This document shows, piece by piece, positions 53,469 to 61,097 of a stretch of DNA of 64,000 bases. The notes beneath the pieces were generated by a model. That model did not search any database. It saw nothing but the letters and a program-made list of their open reading frames with translations, and was not told the DNA's origin. The stretch covers positions 7,442-71,441 of the forward strand of contig JBJHAX010000008.1 of NCBI GenBank assembly GCA_050480705.1. Direction: 5' to 3'. The first letter of the stretch is position 1. Each line of letters opens with the position of its first letter. The stretch is from JBJHAX01 sp050480705 (GTDB lineage: Bacteria; Actinomycetota; Nitriliruptoria; Nitriliruptorales; Nitriliruptoraceae). The translations under genes and the position numbers were made by a program.

Positions 53469-53508
53469 CGTGTGGCCCGGTTCCACGACTCGGGAACCGG
53501 GCCACACG
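53469..53508 (-). terminator. Perfect 16-bp hairpin between small lipoprotein and LuxR genes
   Basis: GTGTGGCCCGGTTCC (53470-53484) and its exact complement (53493-53507), extended by one pair, enclose an 8-nt loop. It lies downstream of the lipoprotein gene at 53534-53842. There is no U-tract. Likely transcription terminator, perhaps also insulating the downstream LuxR gene. Confidence 0.6.
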
Positions 53509-53533
53509 GTTGAACTGTCGGACGGACGACGAA

Positions 53534-53842
53534 TCAGAACTCGTTGGCGAGCTCGGGGCAGTTGCGCTCCATCGCTTCGATCATCTCGTCGTCCGAGATG
53601 CCGGCGTCGTTGGCGCGCTGCTCGAGTTCGGCGATCCGCATGAACGCGTCGTCGAGCTCGTCCATGGCGTCCATGTCGCCGTCCATGACCTGCTCATCGA
53701 GGCCCTGAAGCTCCGCGATGAGGTCACAGGCGTCCTGGGCGATCGCGTCGGCTTCGCTGGCGGGGCCGCCGCCGCAGCCGGCGAGGGCCAAGGCTGCGGC
53801 GAACATTGCGGCAGTCAGAGTGCGGGTCAGCTTCGAGGTCAC
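53534..53842 (-). CDS. Small lipoprotein
   Basis: A 102-residue predicted lipoprotein. The signal MTSKLTRTLTAAMFAAALAL is followed by the lipobox AGC with Cys23 and a Gly-rich start. The mature region is short, acidic and helical, with repeated Asp/Glu/Met (EQVMDGDMDAMDELDDAFM) and two further cysteines (DACDL and RNCPEL). No family is recognised. It is flanked on its 3' side by the perfect hairpin at 53469-53508 and is divergent from the DUF2306-type gene. Confidence 0.75.
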   Translation of the reverse strand: MTSKLTRTLTAAMFAAALALAGCGGGPASEADAIAQDACDLIAELQGLDEQVMDGDMDAMDELDDAFMRIAELEQRANDAGISDDEMIEAMERNCPELANEF

Positions 53843-54025
53843 GCTGGTCCTTCGGTCGTGTGCGTCGGATGACTCAACGATCGGTGCGCGCGAGGTGCGA
53901 ATGCACGGATCGAGCTCGCGACGCTACCGTCCGTGCCTGAGCGTGCACGATCGTGCCCCCGCTGTATGGCCAGGTGAACCCTGCGTGCGCCCGCACCTTG
54001 TCCTGGGCGGGGGAGAGGCGGCGAT

Positions 54026-54517
54026 GTGGTGGTCCAGACCGTTCACGCCTGGAGTGTCCTGGTCGCCCTGCACTCCGCAGCGGCAGGACTCGCCATGGTG
54101 CTCGGCCCGGCGAACCTGATCCGTCGCCCTCGAGGCGATCGTCCGCACCGGATCATCGGCCGGATCTGGGTGGGGTTGATGTATCTGACGGCGCTGTCGT
54201 CGTTTTTCATCCAGACGATCCGCCCGGGCTCGTTCAGCTGGATTCACGTGCTGAGCGCGCTGACGATCGCAACGTTGACGATGGGGTTGTGGCACGCGCG
54301 CCGCGGTGAGCGTGTTTCGCACGCCGCACACATGATCGGGACCTACATCGGCCTGTGGGGTGCGTTCATCGGGGTCGTCGCCTTCCCGGACCGCCTCATC
54401 CCTCAGGCGTTCCAGGCCAGCTGGCCGGCCGCGACTGCTGTCACCACCGCCTTGGTGCTTGCTGGGCTCGTCGTCATTCGCCTCATCGTGCGGTCCCGCC
54501 TGGTCGTCCGTCCCTGA
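54026..54517 (+). CDS. DUF2306 family membrane protein
   Basis: A 163-residue protein with four hydrophobic segments (about 8-28, 50-68, 76-94 and 108-150). The pattern ALHSAAAGLAMVLGP, then HRIIGRIWVGLMYLTALSSFFI and the HVLSALTIATLTMGLWHARRG block, is characteristic of DUF2306-type small membrane proteins, whose function is unknown. Two histidines in these helices could bind a metal or haem. The GTG at 54026 is the likely start. The 54518-54716 gap that follows has no gene I can support. Confidence 0.7.
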   Translation: MVVQTVHAWSVLVALHSAAAGLAMVLGPANLIRRPRGDRPHRIIGRIWVGLMYLTALSSFFIQTIRPGSFSWIHVLSALTIATLTMGLWHARRGERVSHAAHMIGTYIGLWGAFIGVVAFPDRLIPQAFQASWPAATAVTTALVLAGLVVIRLIVRSRLVVRP

Positions 54518-54716
54518 CGCTGCGGGTCCTCGCGAGCGGTGCCGACTGGCGCCTACGTCGTCCGGGGCCAATCGGGGGCATCAACGGGGACCTTGTCCTC
54601 TCGCTGGGTGTGACCTGCCCGGGCACGCTCGTGACACTCAGTTGCGGTGCCCCGATGCATCGCGGCGAGCAGTCGGCCCTGGGGGGTCGGCACGTTTCCG
54701 TCGAAAGGTCTGCGAC

Positions 54717-55460
54717 ATGGGAATGCTGGATGGCAAGGTCGCCATCGTGACCGGTGGTGCACGCGGCATGGGCGAAGGGGAAGTCCGTCGTCTGGTCGAC
54801 GAAGGCGCCAAGGTCGTCATCGCCGACATTCTTGACGATGAAGGGCAGGCCCTCGCCGACGAGCTCGGCGACGCGGCCGTGTTCGTGCACCTCGACGTCA
54901 CCAGTGCGGCGTCATGGGCGTCCGCGATCGACGCGACCCACGAGGCGTTCGGACCGGTCGATGTGCTGGTGAACAACGCCGGCATCCTCGGCCAGGCGCC
55001 GGTCGACGTCATGCCCGAAGACGAGCTGCGGCGGATCTACGACGTCAACCTGGTTGGCCCCTTCCTGGGGATCCAGGCGGTCGTTGCCGACATGCGAGCC
55101 AAGGGCAAGGGATCCATCATCAACATCGCGTCGGCTGCCGGCGTCGTTCCGATGCAGGGACTCAGCGCCTACTCATCGAGCAAGTGGGGACTTCGCGGTC
55201 TGACGAAATGCGCCGCGATGGACCTCGGGCGTGACGGCATCCGGGTCAACGCGATCAACCCGGGTGGGGTGCGCACACCGATGGCCGCAGGTGCTGAGGA
55301 CGCGATGTTCGCCGCGTTCGCGATCCCGCGGATCGGAGAACCGTTCGAGATCGGTGCCGCGGTCGCCTTCCTTGCCAGCGACGAGTCGTCCTTCGTCACC
55401 GGTGCGGACCTGACCGTCGACGGCGGCATGGTGCTCGGCGCGATGGCGCCTGCCCAGTAG
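54717..55460 (+). CDS. Short-chain dehydrogenase, 3-alpha/20-beta-hydroxysteroid dehydrogenase-like
   Basis: A 247-residue classical SDR. Cofactor motif VTGGARGMG at 11-19 and NNAG, with VHLDVTSAASW typical of actinobacterial 20-beta-hydroxysteroid dehydrogenases. Catalytic Ser in INIASAAG, and Tyr152 and Lys156 in AYSSSKWG fall at the exact positions of the Streptomyces 20-beta-HSD catalytic residues. An acidic residue after the second strand (VVIADILDDEG) points to NAD(H) use. Substrate could be a steroid, a keto acid ester or similar. It converges on the TetR gene, which may regulate it with its neighbours. Confidence 0.92.
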   Translation: MGMLDGKVAIVTGGARGMGEGEVRRLVDEGAKVVIADILDDEGQALADELGDAAVFVHLDVTSAASWASAIDATHEAFGPVDVLVNNAGILGQAPVDVMPEDELRRIYDVNLVGPFLGIQAVVADMRAKGKGSIINIASAAGVVPMQGLSAYSSSKWGLRGLTKCAAMDLGRDGIRVNAINPGGVRTPMAAGAEDAMFAAFAIPRIGEPFEIGAAVAFLASDESSFVTGADLTVDGGMVLGAMAPAQ

Positions 55461-55482
55461 CAGGCGATGCGGTCGCAAGCGA

Positions 55483-56046
55483 TCAGCTCTCCCGGTGGGT
55501 GAGCAGCAGGTCCACGGCGTCGTCGACGAGGCGACGCCAACGCTGCCCGCCGGGATCGTTGCTCGCCTGCTGGGTGGCCAGCCCGGTCACCATCGCAGTC
55601 CACAGGTCGATCACCCGTTCGTCGGTGAGTCCTGCCTCGGCGCACCACGTGCGTAGCCGCTCGAGCATCTGCTCGGCGAGCGTGTAGGACGCTGGGGACG
55701 GCTCGAAGTCGGGGATGACCCGGAGAAACAACAGCTGCAGGCGAGCCGGGTCAGCGACACCGAAGTCGACGAATGTGCGCGCAACCCATCGCAGTCGCTG
55801 CTGGGGATCGCCGTCGGGGATCTGTTCCTCGAGTTCGAGCAGTTGCTCGTAGCCCTGCGCGAACATCGCGTCGTAGATCGCGTCCTTGCCGTCGAAGTAG
55901 CCGTACAGCGACGGGGCCTGCATCCCCACCGCGTTTGCGAGTTCGCGCAACGACCAGCCCGTGAGTCCCTTGTCGCGCGCCAGTGTCCACGCGGCAGCGA
56001 GAATCTCCTGGCGGGTCTGTTCGTGGCGTCGCGTCCGGCGATCCAT
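55483..56046 (-). CDS. TetR family transcriptional regulator
   Basis: A 187-residue repressor-type protein. The N-terminal helix-turn-helix spans 5-55 (TRQEILAAAWTLARDKGLTGWSLRELANAV with GMQAPSLYGYFDGKDAIYDAMF), and the C-terminal ligand-binding domain is all-helical. The ATG 56046 is preferred over the longer frame, which would start inside the intergenic operator region. Two operator-like sites lie upstream, one over its own promoter region. A fragment encoding residues around AMFAQGYEQLLELEEQIPDG is duplicated almost exactly at 60838-60918. Effector unknown. Confidence 0.92.
   Translation of the reverse strand: MDRRTRRHEQTRQEILAAAWTLARDKGLTGWSLRELANAVGMQAPSLYGYFDGKDAIYDAMFAQGYEQLLELEEQIPDGDPQQRLRWVARTFVDFGVADPARLQLLFLRVIPDFEPSPASYTLAEQMLERLRTWCAEAGLTDERVIDLWTAMVTGLATQQASNDPGGQRWRRLVDDAVDLLLTHRES
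55810..55890. repeat. 81-bp repeat, copy 1 (inside the TetR gene)
   Basis: An 81-bp segment inside the TetR coding region that recurs at 60838-60918 in the same orientation with 79 identical bases (mismatches at 55819 and 55882). It is presumably the source copy since it lies in an intact gene. Confidence 0.9.
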
Positions 56047-56083
56047 GGGTGCCTTTGGGACGGTGACGCCACACGTTACCAAA

Positions 56084-56101
56084 ATGGCATTCGGAAATCC
56101 G
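56084..56101. promoter_or_regulatory. TetR operator-like site 1
   Basis: ATGGCATTCGGAAATCCG, an imperfect palindrome of the form GGxxTTCGGAAxxCC, 38 bp upstream of the TetR start and directly before the -35 of the divergent promoter. It matches site 2 at 14 of 18 positions. Confidence 0.55.
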
Positions 56102-56130
56102 TTGCATATTCGGCGCACGGCCGGTAGGGT
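56102..56130 (+). promoter_or_regulatory. Promoter of the DsbA-like gene
   Basis: TTGCAT (56102-56107) and TAGGGT (56125-56130) with exactly 17 bp between. It is bracketed by the two operator-like sites, so TetR binding would block it. Confidence 0.45.
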
Positions 56131-56132
56131 GA

Positions 56133-56150
56133 ATGCCGTTCGGAAATGCG
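56133..56150. promoter_or_regulatory. TetR operator-like site 2
   Basis: ATGCCGTTCGGAAATGCG, palindromic form GCxxTTCGGAAxxGC, at the expected transcription start of the DsbA-like gene and 18-35 bp before its start codon. It lies 49 bp from site 1. Confidence 0.55.
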
Positions 56151-56167
56151 TACAGTGATCGGCATAC

Positions 56168-57007
56168 GTGGTGGGTGGGGTGGCCTTGGGTGCGCCGGCC
56201 AGTGGCGTCGACGCCGGTCGCGTCGTTCCACCAGAACCAATCGCTGGCGCAGCCTGGTCGGTCGTGGTGTTCTCCGACGTCGCCTGTCCGTGGGCGACCG
56301 TGGTGGTCGTGCGGCTTCACGAGGCTCGCGCTGCGCTCGGTCTCGACGACGACGTGGCGATCGTGCATCTCGCGCATCCCCTCGAAGTGCTCAACGACCG
56401 CCCCTTGTCGCGTCGCGTCATCGACGCGGAGATCCCGCTGTGCGCGAGCCTGACCCCGCAGTTCGGGTGGTCGCTGTGGCAGAGCCGACTCGACGAGTAC
56501 CCGGTGACGTCGCTGCTGGCCGCCCAGGCTGTCCAGGCGGCCCGACGTCAGTCCGAGCGTGCGGCCGAGCAGCTCGACCTCGCCCTGCGGCACGCGTTCT
56601 TCGTACGGTCACGCTGTATCAGCGTGCACGGCGAGATCCGTGCGGCAGCAATGACCTGTGACGAGCTCGATGCCACGCGCCTGTTCAGCGACCTCGCCGA
56701 CGGTGCGTCCCATGAAGCGGTCATGCGACAGTCCGCCGCAGCCATGGCGGGTGCGGCGAGCTGTTCTGGCTACATCGTGCTGCCGGATGGCAGCGGCCAC
56801 TGCAATCCAGGCGTCAAGACACGATGGATCGGCCGCATTCCCCACGGGACACCCGTGCTGCAGGCCGACGACCCGGACGTGTACCGCAGACTGGTCGCAG
56901 CAGCAGCGGCTACACCGGCTTCGGACGCAGGCGCCACGTGCGAGCTGCTTCGGGGCAATCACGACCCTCAGGAGGAGAAGGCCGATGGCGACCATTGTGG
57001 ATGTTGA
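56168..57007 (+). CDS. DsbA/FrnE-family thioredoxin-fold protein with degenerate active site
   Basis: A 279-residue DsbA-like protein. The thioredoxin strand VVVFSDVACPWATVVVVRLHEA carries Cys40, but the second active-site Cys is replaced (CPWA), as in FrnE and 2-hydroxychromene isomerase relatives, which often act as glutathione- or mycothiol-dependent isomerases rather than oxidases. A helical insertion follows (DAEIPLCASLTPQFGWSLW). The GTG at 56168 is the likely start. It overlaps the next gene by 23 bases, whose SD AGGAGGAG lies in its coding sequence. Regulated by the promoter at 56102-56130 and probably by the adjacent TetR protein. Confidence 0.8.
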   Translation: MVGGVALGAPASGVDAGRVVPPEPIAGAAWSVVVFSDVACPWATVVVVRLHEARAALGLDDDVAIVHLAHPLEVLNDRPLSRRVIDAEIPLCASLTPQFGWSLWQSRLDEYPVTSLLAAQAVQAARRQSERAAEQLDLALRHAFFVRSRCISVHGEIRAAAMTCDELDATRLFSDLADGASHEAVMRQSAAAMAGAASCSGYIVLPDGSGHCNPGVKTRWIGRIPHGTPVLQADDPDVYRRLVAAAAATPASDAGATCELLRGNHDPQEEKADGDHCGC

Positions 57008-57758
57008 CGCGATCACGCGCATCCATCGGGACACCGATGCGCGCATGCTGGCCGAGCGCGTTTACGACCGTCTCCTCGCGCTGCTCGACGAGCTCGACGA
57101 ACACGAATGGCATGCACAGACCGAATGTCCCGCGTGGACGGTCGCCGACATGACCGGCCACCTGATCGGGGCTGCCAAGAGCCATGCGTCGATGCGCGAG
57201 CAGCTTCGTCAACAGTCATGGGCAGCGCGTCACCGCCACGAACACGGCGGCAATCGGCTCGATGCCATGAACGCGCTGCAGGTGAGCGAACATGCCCACG
57301 TGAACAACTCCGAGCGGGCGGCGATGCTCCGTTCGCTCGCGTCGGCAGCGGTCGACGGACGCATGCGTACCCCGGGCCTTCTGCGCCGCAAGAAGATAAA
57401 TCTCGATACGGGTGGTTCGACAGCCGAGGGGATGCCCGCCACGATCCGGCTGGGTGCGCTGATGGATGTGATCCTTAGCCGCGATGTGTGGCTCCACCAC
57501 CTCGACATCGCACGGGCCGTTGGCCGCTCCTTCGATGAGGACGCCGAGGTGGATGGCCGGATCGTGGAGGACGTCGTCGCCGAATGGGCTCGCCGGCACG
57601 GGCAACCGTTCGACCTCGACCTGACCGGTCCTGCGGGCGGACACTTCCGCCGGGGTGTTGGCGGTGAACGCATCGAGATGGCTGCGCTCGAGTTCGCGCG
57701 GATCCTGTCGGGACGAGCACAGGGCGACGGCCTGCTCGCGGTGCGTGTCGTCTTCTGA
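56985..57758 (+). CDS. Maleylpyruvate isomerase (MDMPI) family mycothiol-dependent enzyme
   Basis: A 257-residue DinB-fold enzyme. The N-terminal metal-binding domain has WHAQTECPAWTVADMTGHLIGAAKSH with the first His, and VWLHHLDIARAVGR in the second half. Actinobacterial MDMPI-type proteins use mycothiol as cofactor in isomerisation or detoxification. ATG 56985 has a strong SD, AGGAGGAG, at 56970-56977. It overlaps the DsbA-like gene, so translation is coupled. The arrangement suggests a redox or xenobiotic-processing pair. Ends before a terminator that also serves the MMPL gene. Confidence 0.85.
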   Translation: MATIVDVDAITRIHRDTDARMLAERVYDRLLALLDELDEHEWHAQTECPAWTVADMTGHLIGAAKSHASMREQLRQQSWAARHRHEHGGNRLDAMNALQVSEHAHVNNSERAAMLRSLASAAVDGRMRTPGLLRRKKINLDTGGSTAEGMPATIRLGALMDVILSRDVWLHHLDIARAVGRSFDEDAEVDGRIVEDVVAEWARRHGQPFDLDLTGPAGGHFRRGVGGERIEMAALEFARILSGRAQGDGLLAVRVVF

Positions 57759-57764
57759 CGACCG

Positions 57765-57781
57765 GCAGGTGCCGCACCTGC
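57765..57781. terminator. Bidirectional hairpin between converging genes
   Basis: GCAGGTG and CACCTGC form a perfect 7-bp stem with a CCG loop between the stop codons of the MDMPI gene (plus) and the MMPL gene (minus). No T-tract; may serve both transcripts. Confidence 0.5.
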
Positions 57782-57824
57782 GGGCGTGACTCGGCGCCGC
57801 AGTGAGGAGCTTCGTCCACGCCGA

Positions 57825-60290
57825 TCAGACGCTGCTCGGCGTGCGGACTGGATCGTCGCGGGCGATCTGCGATGTGCCCGCGGGGGGCCGACCATCCCGG
57901 TGCTGGGGCGAGATCGGCTCGCGTCGCGAGGTCCACACCGACAGCTGCATGCCACGCGGCGTGCGTTGCCGGCCCGGCCGGCCGCGTCGCGTCGGGCGCT
58001 GGTCGAAGCGATCCCACAGCGCAAGCACGCTCGGCAGGACAAGCACGGCCGCGACGAACGAGTACACGATCGCGTACACGATGACGTAGCCGAGTTGTTC
58101 GAACGGACGCAGGGTCGATGTCGTGAGCACGCCGAACCCGATCGCGGTCGTCAATGCGGAGCCCGCGAGTGCGCCGCCGGTCTGAGCCACGGTGCGTCGC
58201 AGTGCGCCGTCACGTGCTGCAGGTGGCCTGCCGTCGATGATGTCGTGCTCGCGCTCCTCGAGAAACCGTCCGGTGACGTGGATCGTGAACGGCACGCCAA
58301 TCCCGATGGACAGCGCCGCGAGGGTGGCGGTGACCGCGTTGAGCGGAATGCCGGTCAACGCCATCGTCCCGAACGTGGCGGCGAGAACCAGTACGACCGG
58401 CAGGACGGTCACCGGACCGAGAATCGCCCGTCGCAGGCTCACCCGGTAGTACAACGAGAGGAGCACCATCGCCGCTCCCAACGCGATCAGCAGCGAGGTG
58501 ATCTGCGCGTCCTCGATGTCTTCGCCGATCCGCGCCTGCACGAGCCGCGATGAGGTCACGGCCACCTCTATCCCGCTGTCTTCGAGTGGCGTGAGCGCGG
58601 CACTGATGTCCTCGGCCAGCTGCGACGCGCCGGACTGGCCCGCTGTCGTCCGTAGCTCGAGTCGGCCAAGACGTCCGTCCTCGGTGATCGTGATGGTCGC
58701 GTCAGCGGTGTCACCGAGCCGCTCGACACCGTCGACGCGGGCGAGGTCGCGGACGGCGTTGTCGATGCTGCCTTCACGTTGCGCGTCGCGAACTTCGCCG
58801 CGCAGCAGAACCTGGGTCGTTTCCTCGAAACCACCGTTGAAGGACGTTGCGATCGTTTCGAACGTCTCGAGACGCGGGGAGTCCTGCGGTACGAAGTCGG
58901 TGAGTTCGAATTCGGTGTCGAGCTGGGTGAATCCGACGGCGCCGAGCACCGTCAGGGCGATTGCCACGACGACGGTCGTCCCGGGAATGCGCTCTGCCAG
59001 CACCGAGGTGGCTGCCATCGCCCGTGGAAGGCCGCGGTGCTGGGCGTCGCCGAGGGTGTGCGCCGGCAGCGTGCCGCGGCGCTGTGCGCGCCGGTCGAGC
59101 AGCGTGCGTGCGGCAGGCAGCAGGGTGAGTGCGAGGACGAACGCGGCCGTGATGCCGAGCGCAGCGAGCACTCCGAGGGTGGCCAGGAAGTCGACCGGGC
59201 TCGCCAGGTTGGTCAGGAAGCCGATCGCTGTCGCGGCGGTGCACAGCGCCAAGGTCGGGCCGACGGTCCGCATCGTGCCGTCGAGGCCCTGGGCGACGTC
59301 ATTGGAGGCCGCCGTCTGTGTGCGGTAGCGGGCGAGCAGATGGATGGCGAAGTCCACGCCGAGGCCGACGATGAGGATCGGCACGATCTGGGTCTGCGGT
59401 GAGAAGGGACCGATGAGTCCGGCGAAGGCCGGTCCGAGCAGGACGCCGGCGCCCTGCATCCAGACGACGGCGAGGACGATGACGAGCAGGGTCAGTGAGA
59501 CGTCTGCCGTTGTTCGCCGTGCGATACGAATCCGCTGACCGGCGCCCGGCGGGACCCAGTAGACGACGAACAGCACCAGGAGGATGATCACGAGTGCCGT
59601 ACCGAAGAGCCGGCCGACCTCGGGCCCGATGTCGCTGCCGCCGAGCAGAAGTCCGAAGCTGAAGGCCTCCGCACTGAAACCCTCGGGCAGCTCGGCGCCT
59701 TCGACCGCCCTCTCGAGGTCCTGCTGCACCGACAGCGCCGCGTCATCGTCGAGATCCGCCAGATCGAGAAACACCAGGACCAGGCCACGTGTGGGCGTGC
59801 TGGTGTCGTCAACCAGCTCATCGAGCAGCGCGGCGAACTCTGCGGGCAGCTGGCTGCGGGCAGTGGAAGCGAGTTCGTCAAGCTGATCGTCGTCCAACAT
59901 GGCCGTGTCCAGTCCAGCCATGGAGGCGGCCATCTGGACATCGGCAACAGGCCCGACGATCGGCGGCTGTCCGTTCGCGTCGACGAGGCGGGGCGCGGCG
60001 GGCGAGGAGCGAACTGCGGTTTCGATCGCCTCGTTGGCACGCAAGCCGTCGACGCTGATCAACGAACCGTGCGGAGCCTCGACGAGAATCTGAACGACCG
60101 TTCGTGGCTGCCCGAACGCCCCGTCGATTGCCTGCTGGGTGCGTGCCGGAGGATTGTCGACGGCGATCGCATCGTCCATCATCGCTTGTGGGACGACGGC
60201 AGCAAGGCCACCACTGATGGCCAGGATCGAGGTGATGACGAGCCATGGACGAGCGATCGCCATGCGCGTCAACGGGGCGAGGGGTCGCAT
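57825..60290 (-). CDS. MMPL/RND superfamily exporter
   Basis: An 821-residue transporter with two-fold internal symmetry: one hydrophobic segment at the N-terminus, a large extracytoplasmic loop (about 40-200), five segments, then the same again. The membrane halves contain IVGLGVDFAIHLLARYRTQ (residues about 313-331) and GIGVPFTIHVTGRFLEEREHD (near 665), the proton-relay helices of the family. It would export lipids, hydrophobic compounds or drugs using proton force. The start is ATG 60290. It converges on the MDMPI gene and may belong functionally to the TetR-controlled group, though it has its own promoter. Confidence 0.92.
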   Translation of the reverse strand: MRPLAPLTRMAIARPWLVITSILAISGGLAAVVPQAMMDDAIAVDNPPARTQQAIDGAFGQPRTVVQILVEAPHGSLISVDGLRANEAIETAVRSSPAAPRLVDANGQPPIVGPVADVQMAASMAGLDTAMLDDDQLDELASTARSQLPAEFAALLDELVDDTSTPTRGLVLVFLDLADLDDDAALSVQQDLERAVEGAELPEGFSAEAFSFGLLLGGSDIGPEVGRLFGTALVIILLVLFVVYWVPPGAGQRIRIARRTTADVSLTLLVIVLAVVWMQGAGVLLGPAFAGLIGPFSPQTQIVPILIVGLGVDFAIHLLARYRTQTAASNDVAQGLDGTMRTVGPTLALCTAATAIGFLTNLASPVDFLATLGVLAALGITAAFVLALTLLPAARTLLDRRAQRRGTLPAHTLGDAQHRGLPRAMAATSVLAERIPGTTVVVAIALTVLGAVGFTQLDTEFELTDFVPQDSPRLETFETIATSFNGGFEETTQVLLRGEVRDAQREGSIDNAVRDLARVDGVERLGDTADATITITEDGRLGRLELRTTAGQSGASQLAEDISAALTPLEDSGIEVAVTSSRLVQARIGEDIEDAQITSLLIALGAAMVLLSLYYRVSLRRAILGPVTVLPVVLVLAATFGTMALTGIPLNAVTATLAALSIGIGVPFTIHVTGRFLEEREHDIIDGRPPAARDGALRRTVAQTGGALAGSALTTAIGFGVLTTSTLRPFEQLGYVIVYAIVYSFVAAVLVLPSVLALWDRFDQRPTRRGRPGRQRTPRGMQLSVWTSRREPISPQHRDGRPPAGTSQIARDDPVRTPSSV

Positions 60291-60495
60291 CAGCGTTCCG
60301 TCGTGATGATCAAGAGCATGTCGTCGGCAGTCGTTGCGACTTCAGCACGGAGGGTGCTGGCTGTGCCATGTGATGTTCGCAACGAGCGCAGCCGTGGACG
60401 GCTCCAGCCGTGGACTGCGCGGTATCTTCCGGGCGGTTCACGGTCGTCGGGGCGGCCGCTGCCCGGGTCCGTGGCCGTCACCCCAGCCCGTGACC

Positions 60496-60675
60496 ATGCC
60501 CCTGTGTCCGGGCGATGGCTGCCTGTTGGCACTGCCGGTGCGCGTGGAGACCGAGTCGACGATGACGGCCGACGCCACGACCTTCGACGTCACAAACGCT
60601 GTCGACGCCTGCGAAGGCGAGACTCGGGTTGCCACCCGACGCTGGGTGCACAAGATCCCCCGCGACCACAACTGA
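60496..60675 (+). pseudogene. Possible relic of a CocE/S15-type hydrolase C-terminus
   Basis: A 59-residue frame whose last 40 residues (TADATTFDVTNAVDACEGETRVA, then TRRWVHKIPRDHN) look like the end of the beta-sandwich of CocE/X-Pro dipeptidyl-peptidase-like hydrolases, which commonly close with Trp and an IPRD-type ending. Sequence upstream in frame is short, Cys- and Pro-rich and unconserved, so only a fragment of the original gene seems left. The assignment is tentative. Confidence 0.3.
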
Positions 60676-60687
60676 TGGCCGCTGCCG

Positions 60688-60894
60688 TCAGTCCGGGTAG
60701 TACCAGCGGGTGTAGGACGACGAACTCGCGTTGTAGTTGATGTCCGGATCCGCCAGGATCTCGGTGAAGGCGTCACGGCTGGGGAAGTATGCCAACCCCG
60801 CGCACGTGAAGTCGGCGTCAGGGCAGTCCTCGGGCAAGCCGTCGGGAATCTGTTCCTCGAGTTCGAGCAGTTGCTCGTAGCCCTGCGCGAACAT
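60688..60894 (-). pseudogene. Chimeric fragment: TetR-derived head with DUF1330-like tail
   Basis: A 68-residue frame. Residues 1-19 (MFAQGYEQLLELEEQIPDG) are identical to an internal part of the TetR protein, and encoded by the duplicated 81-bp block. The rest (CAGLAYFPSRDAFTEILADPDINYN, then ending TRWYYPD) resembles the PSRxAFxEMxxDPxY strand of DUF1330 or ABM-type dimeric ferredoxin-like proteins. An in-frame TGA lies just upstream of the copied part. It looks like a dead gene with a recent patch. Confidence 0.55.
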
Positions 60895-60918
60895 CGCGTC
60901 GTAGATCGCTTCCTTGCC
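60838..60918. repeat. 81-bp repeat, copy 2 (in the degraded region)
   Basis: 79 of 81 bases identical to 55810-55890 and in the same orientation, 5028 bp away. Identity stops sharply at both ends. Confidence 0.9.
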
Positions 60919-61097
60919 CCGGAGCGCGCCTCAGGGCGCGACGACTGGGCGGTCGGCAGCGCTGCCACATCGTCGACACGAACCTACTGCGTTGCTTCCG
61001 CCACAGCGGACCACGAGCATGACGCGGGACGATGAACGGCCGGCCCGGGGCTCGATGACGCGCGAATGCCTGCCCCCCGATCGCGAGTTGGCCCTGA

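Larger units (their letters stand above)
60291..61097. other. Gene-poor stretch with gene fragments
   Basis: About 800 bp between the MMPL start and the hydrogenase-associated operon. It contains a CocE-like C-terminal relic (plus strand), a chimeric TetR-derived fragment (minus strand) and one copy of the 81-bp repeat. A further short minus-strand frame (60290-60532) ends in EVATTADDMLLIITTER, touching the MMPL start (TGATG), and may be another relic. No intact gene is convincing. Confidence 0.6.

Noticed and set aside
60290..60532. 80-residue minus-strand frame touching the MMPL start
   Set aside because: Most of it is Arg/Pro-rich like a shadow frame; only the last 20 residues look coding, so it is mentioned as a possible relic and not as a gene.
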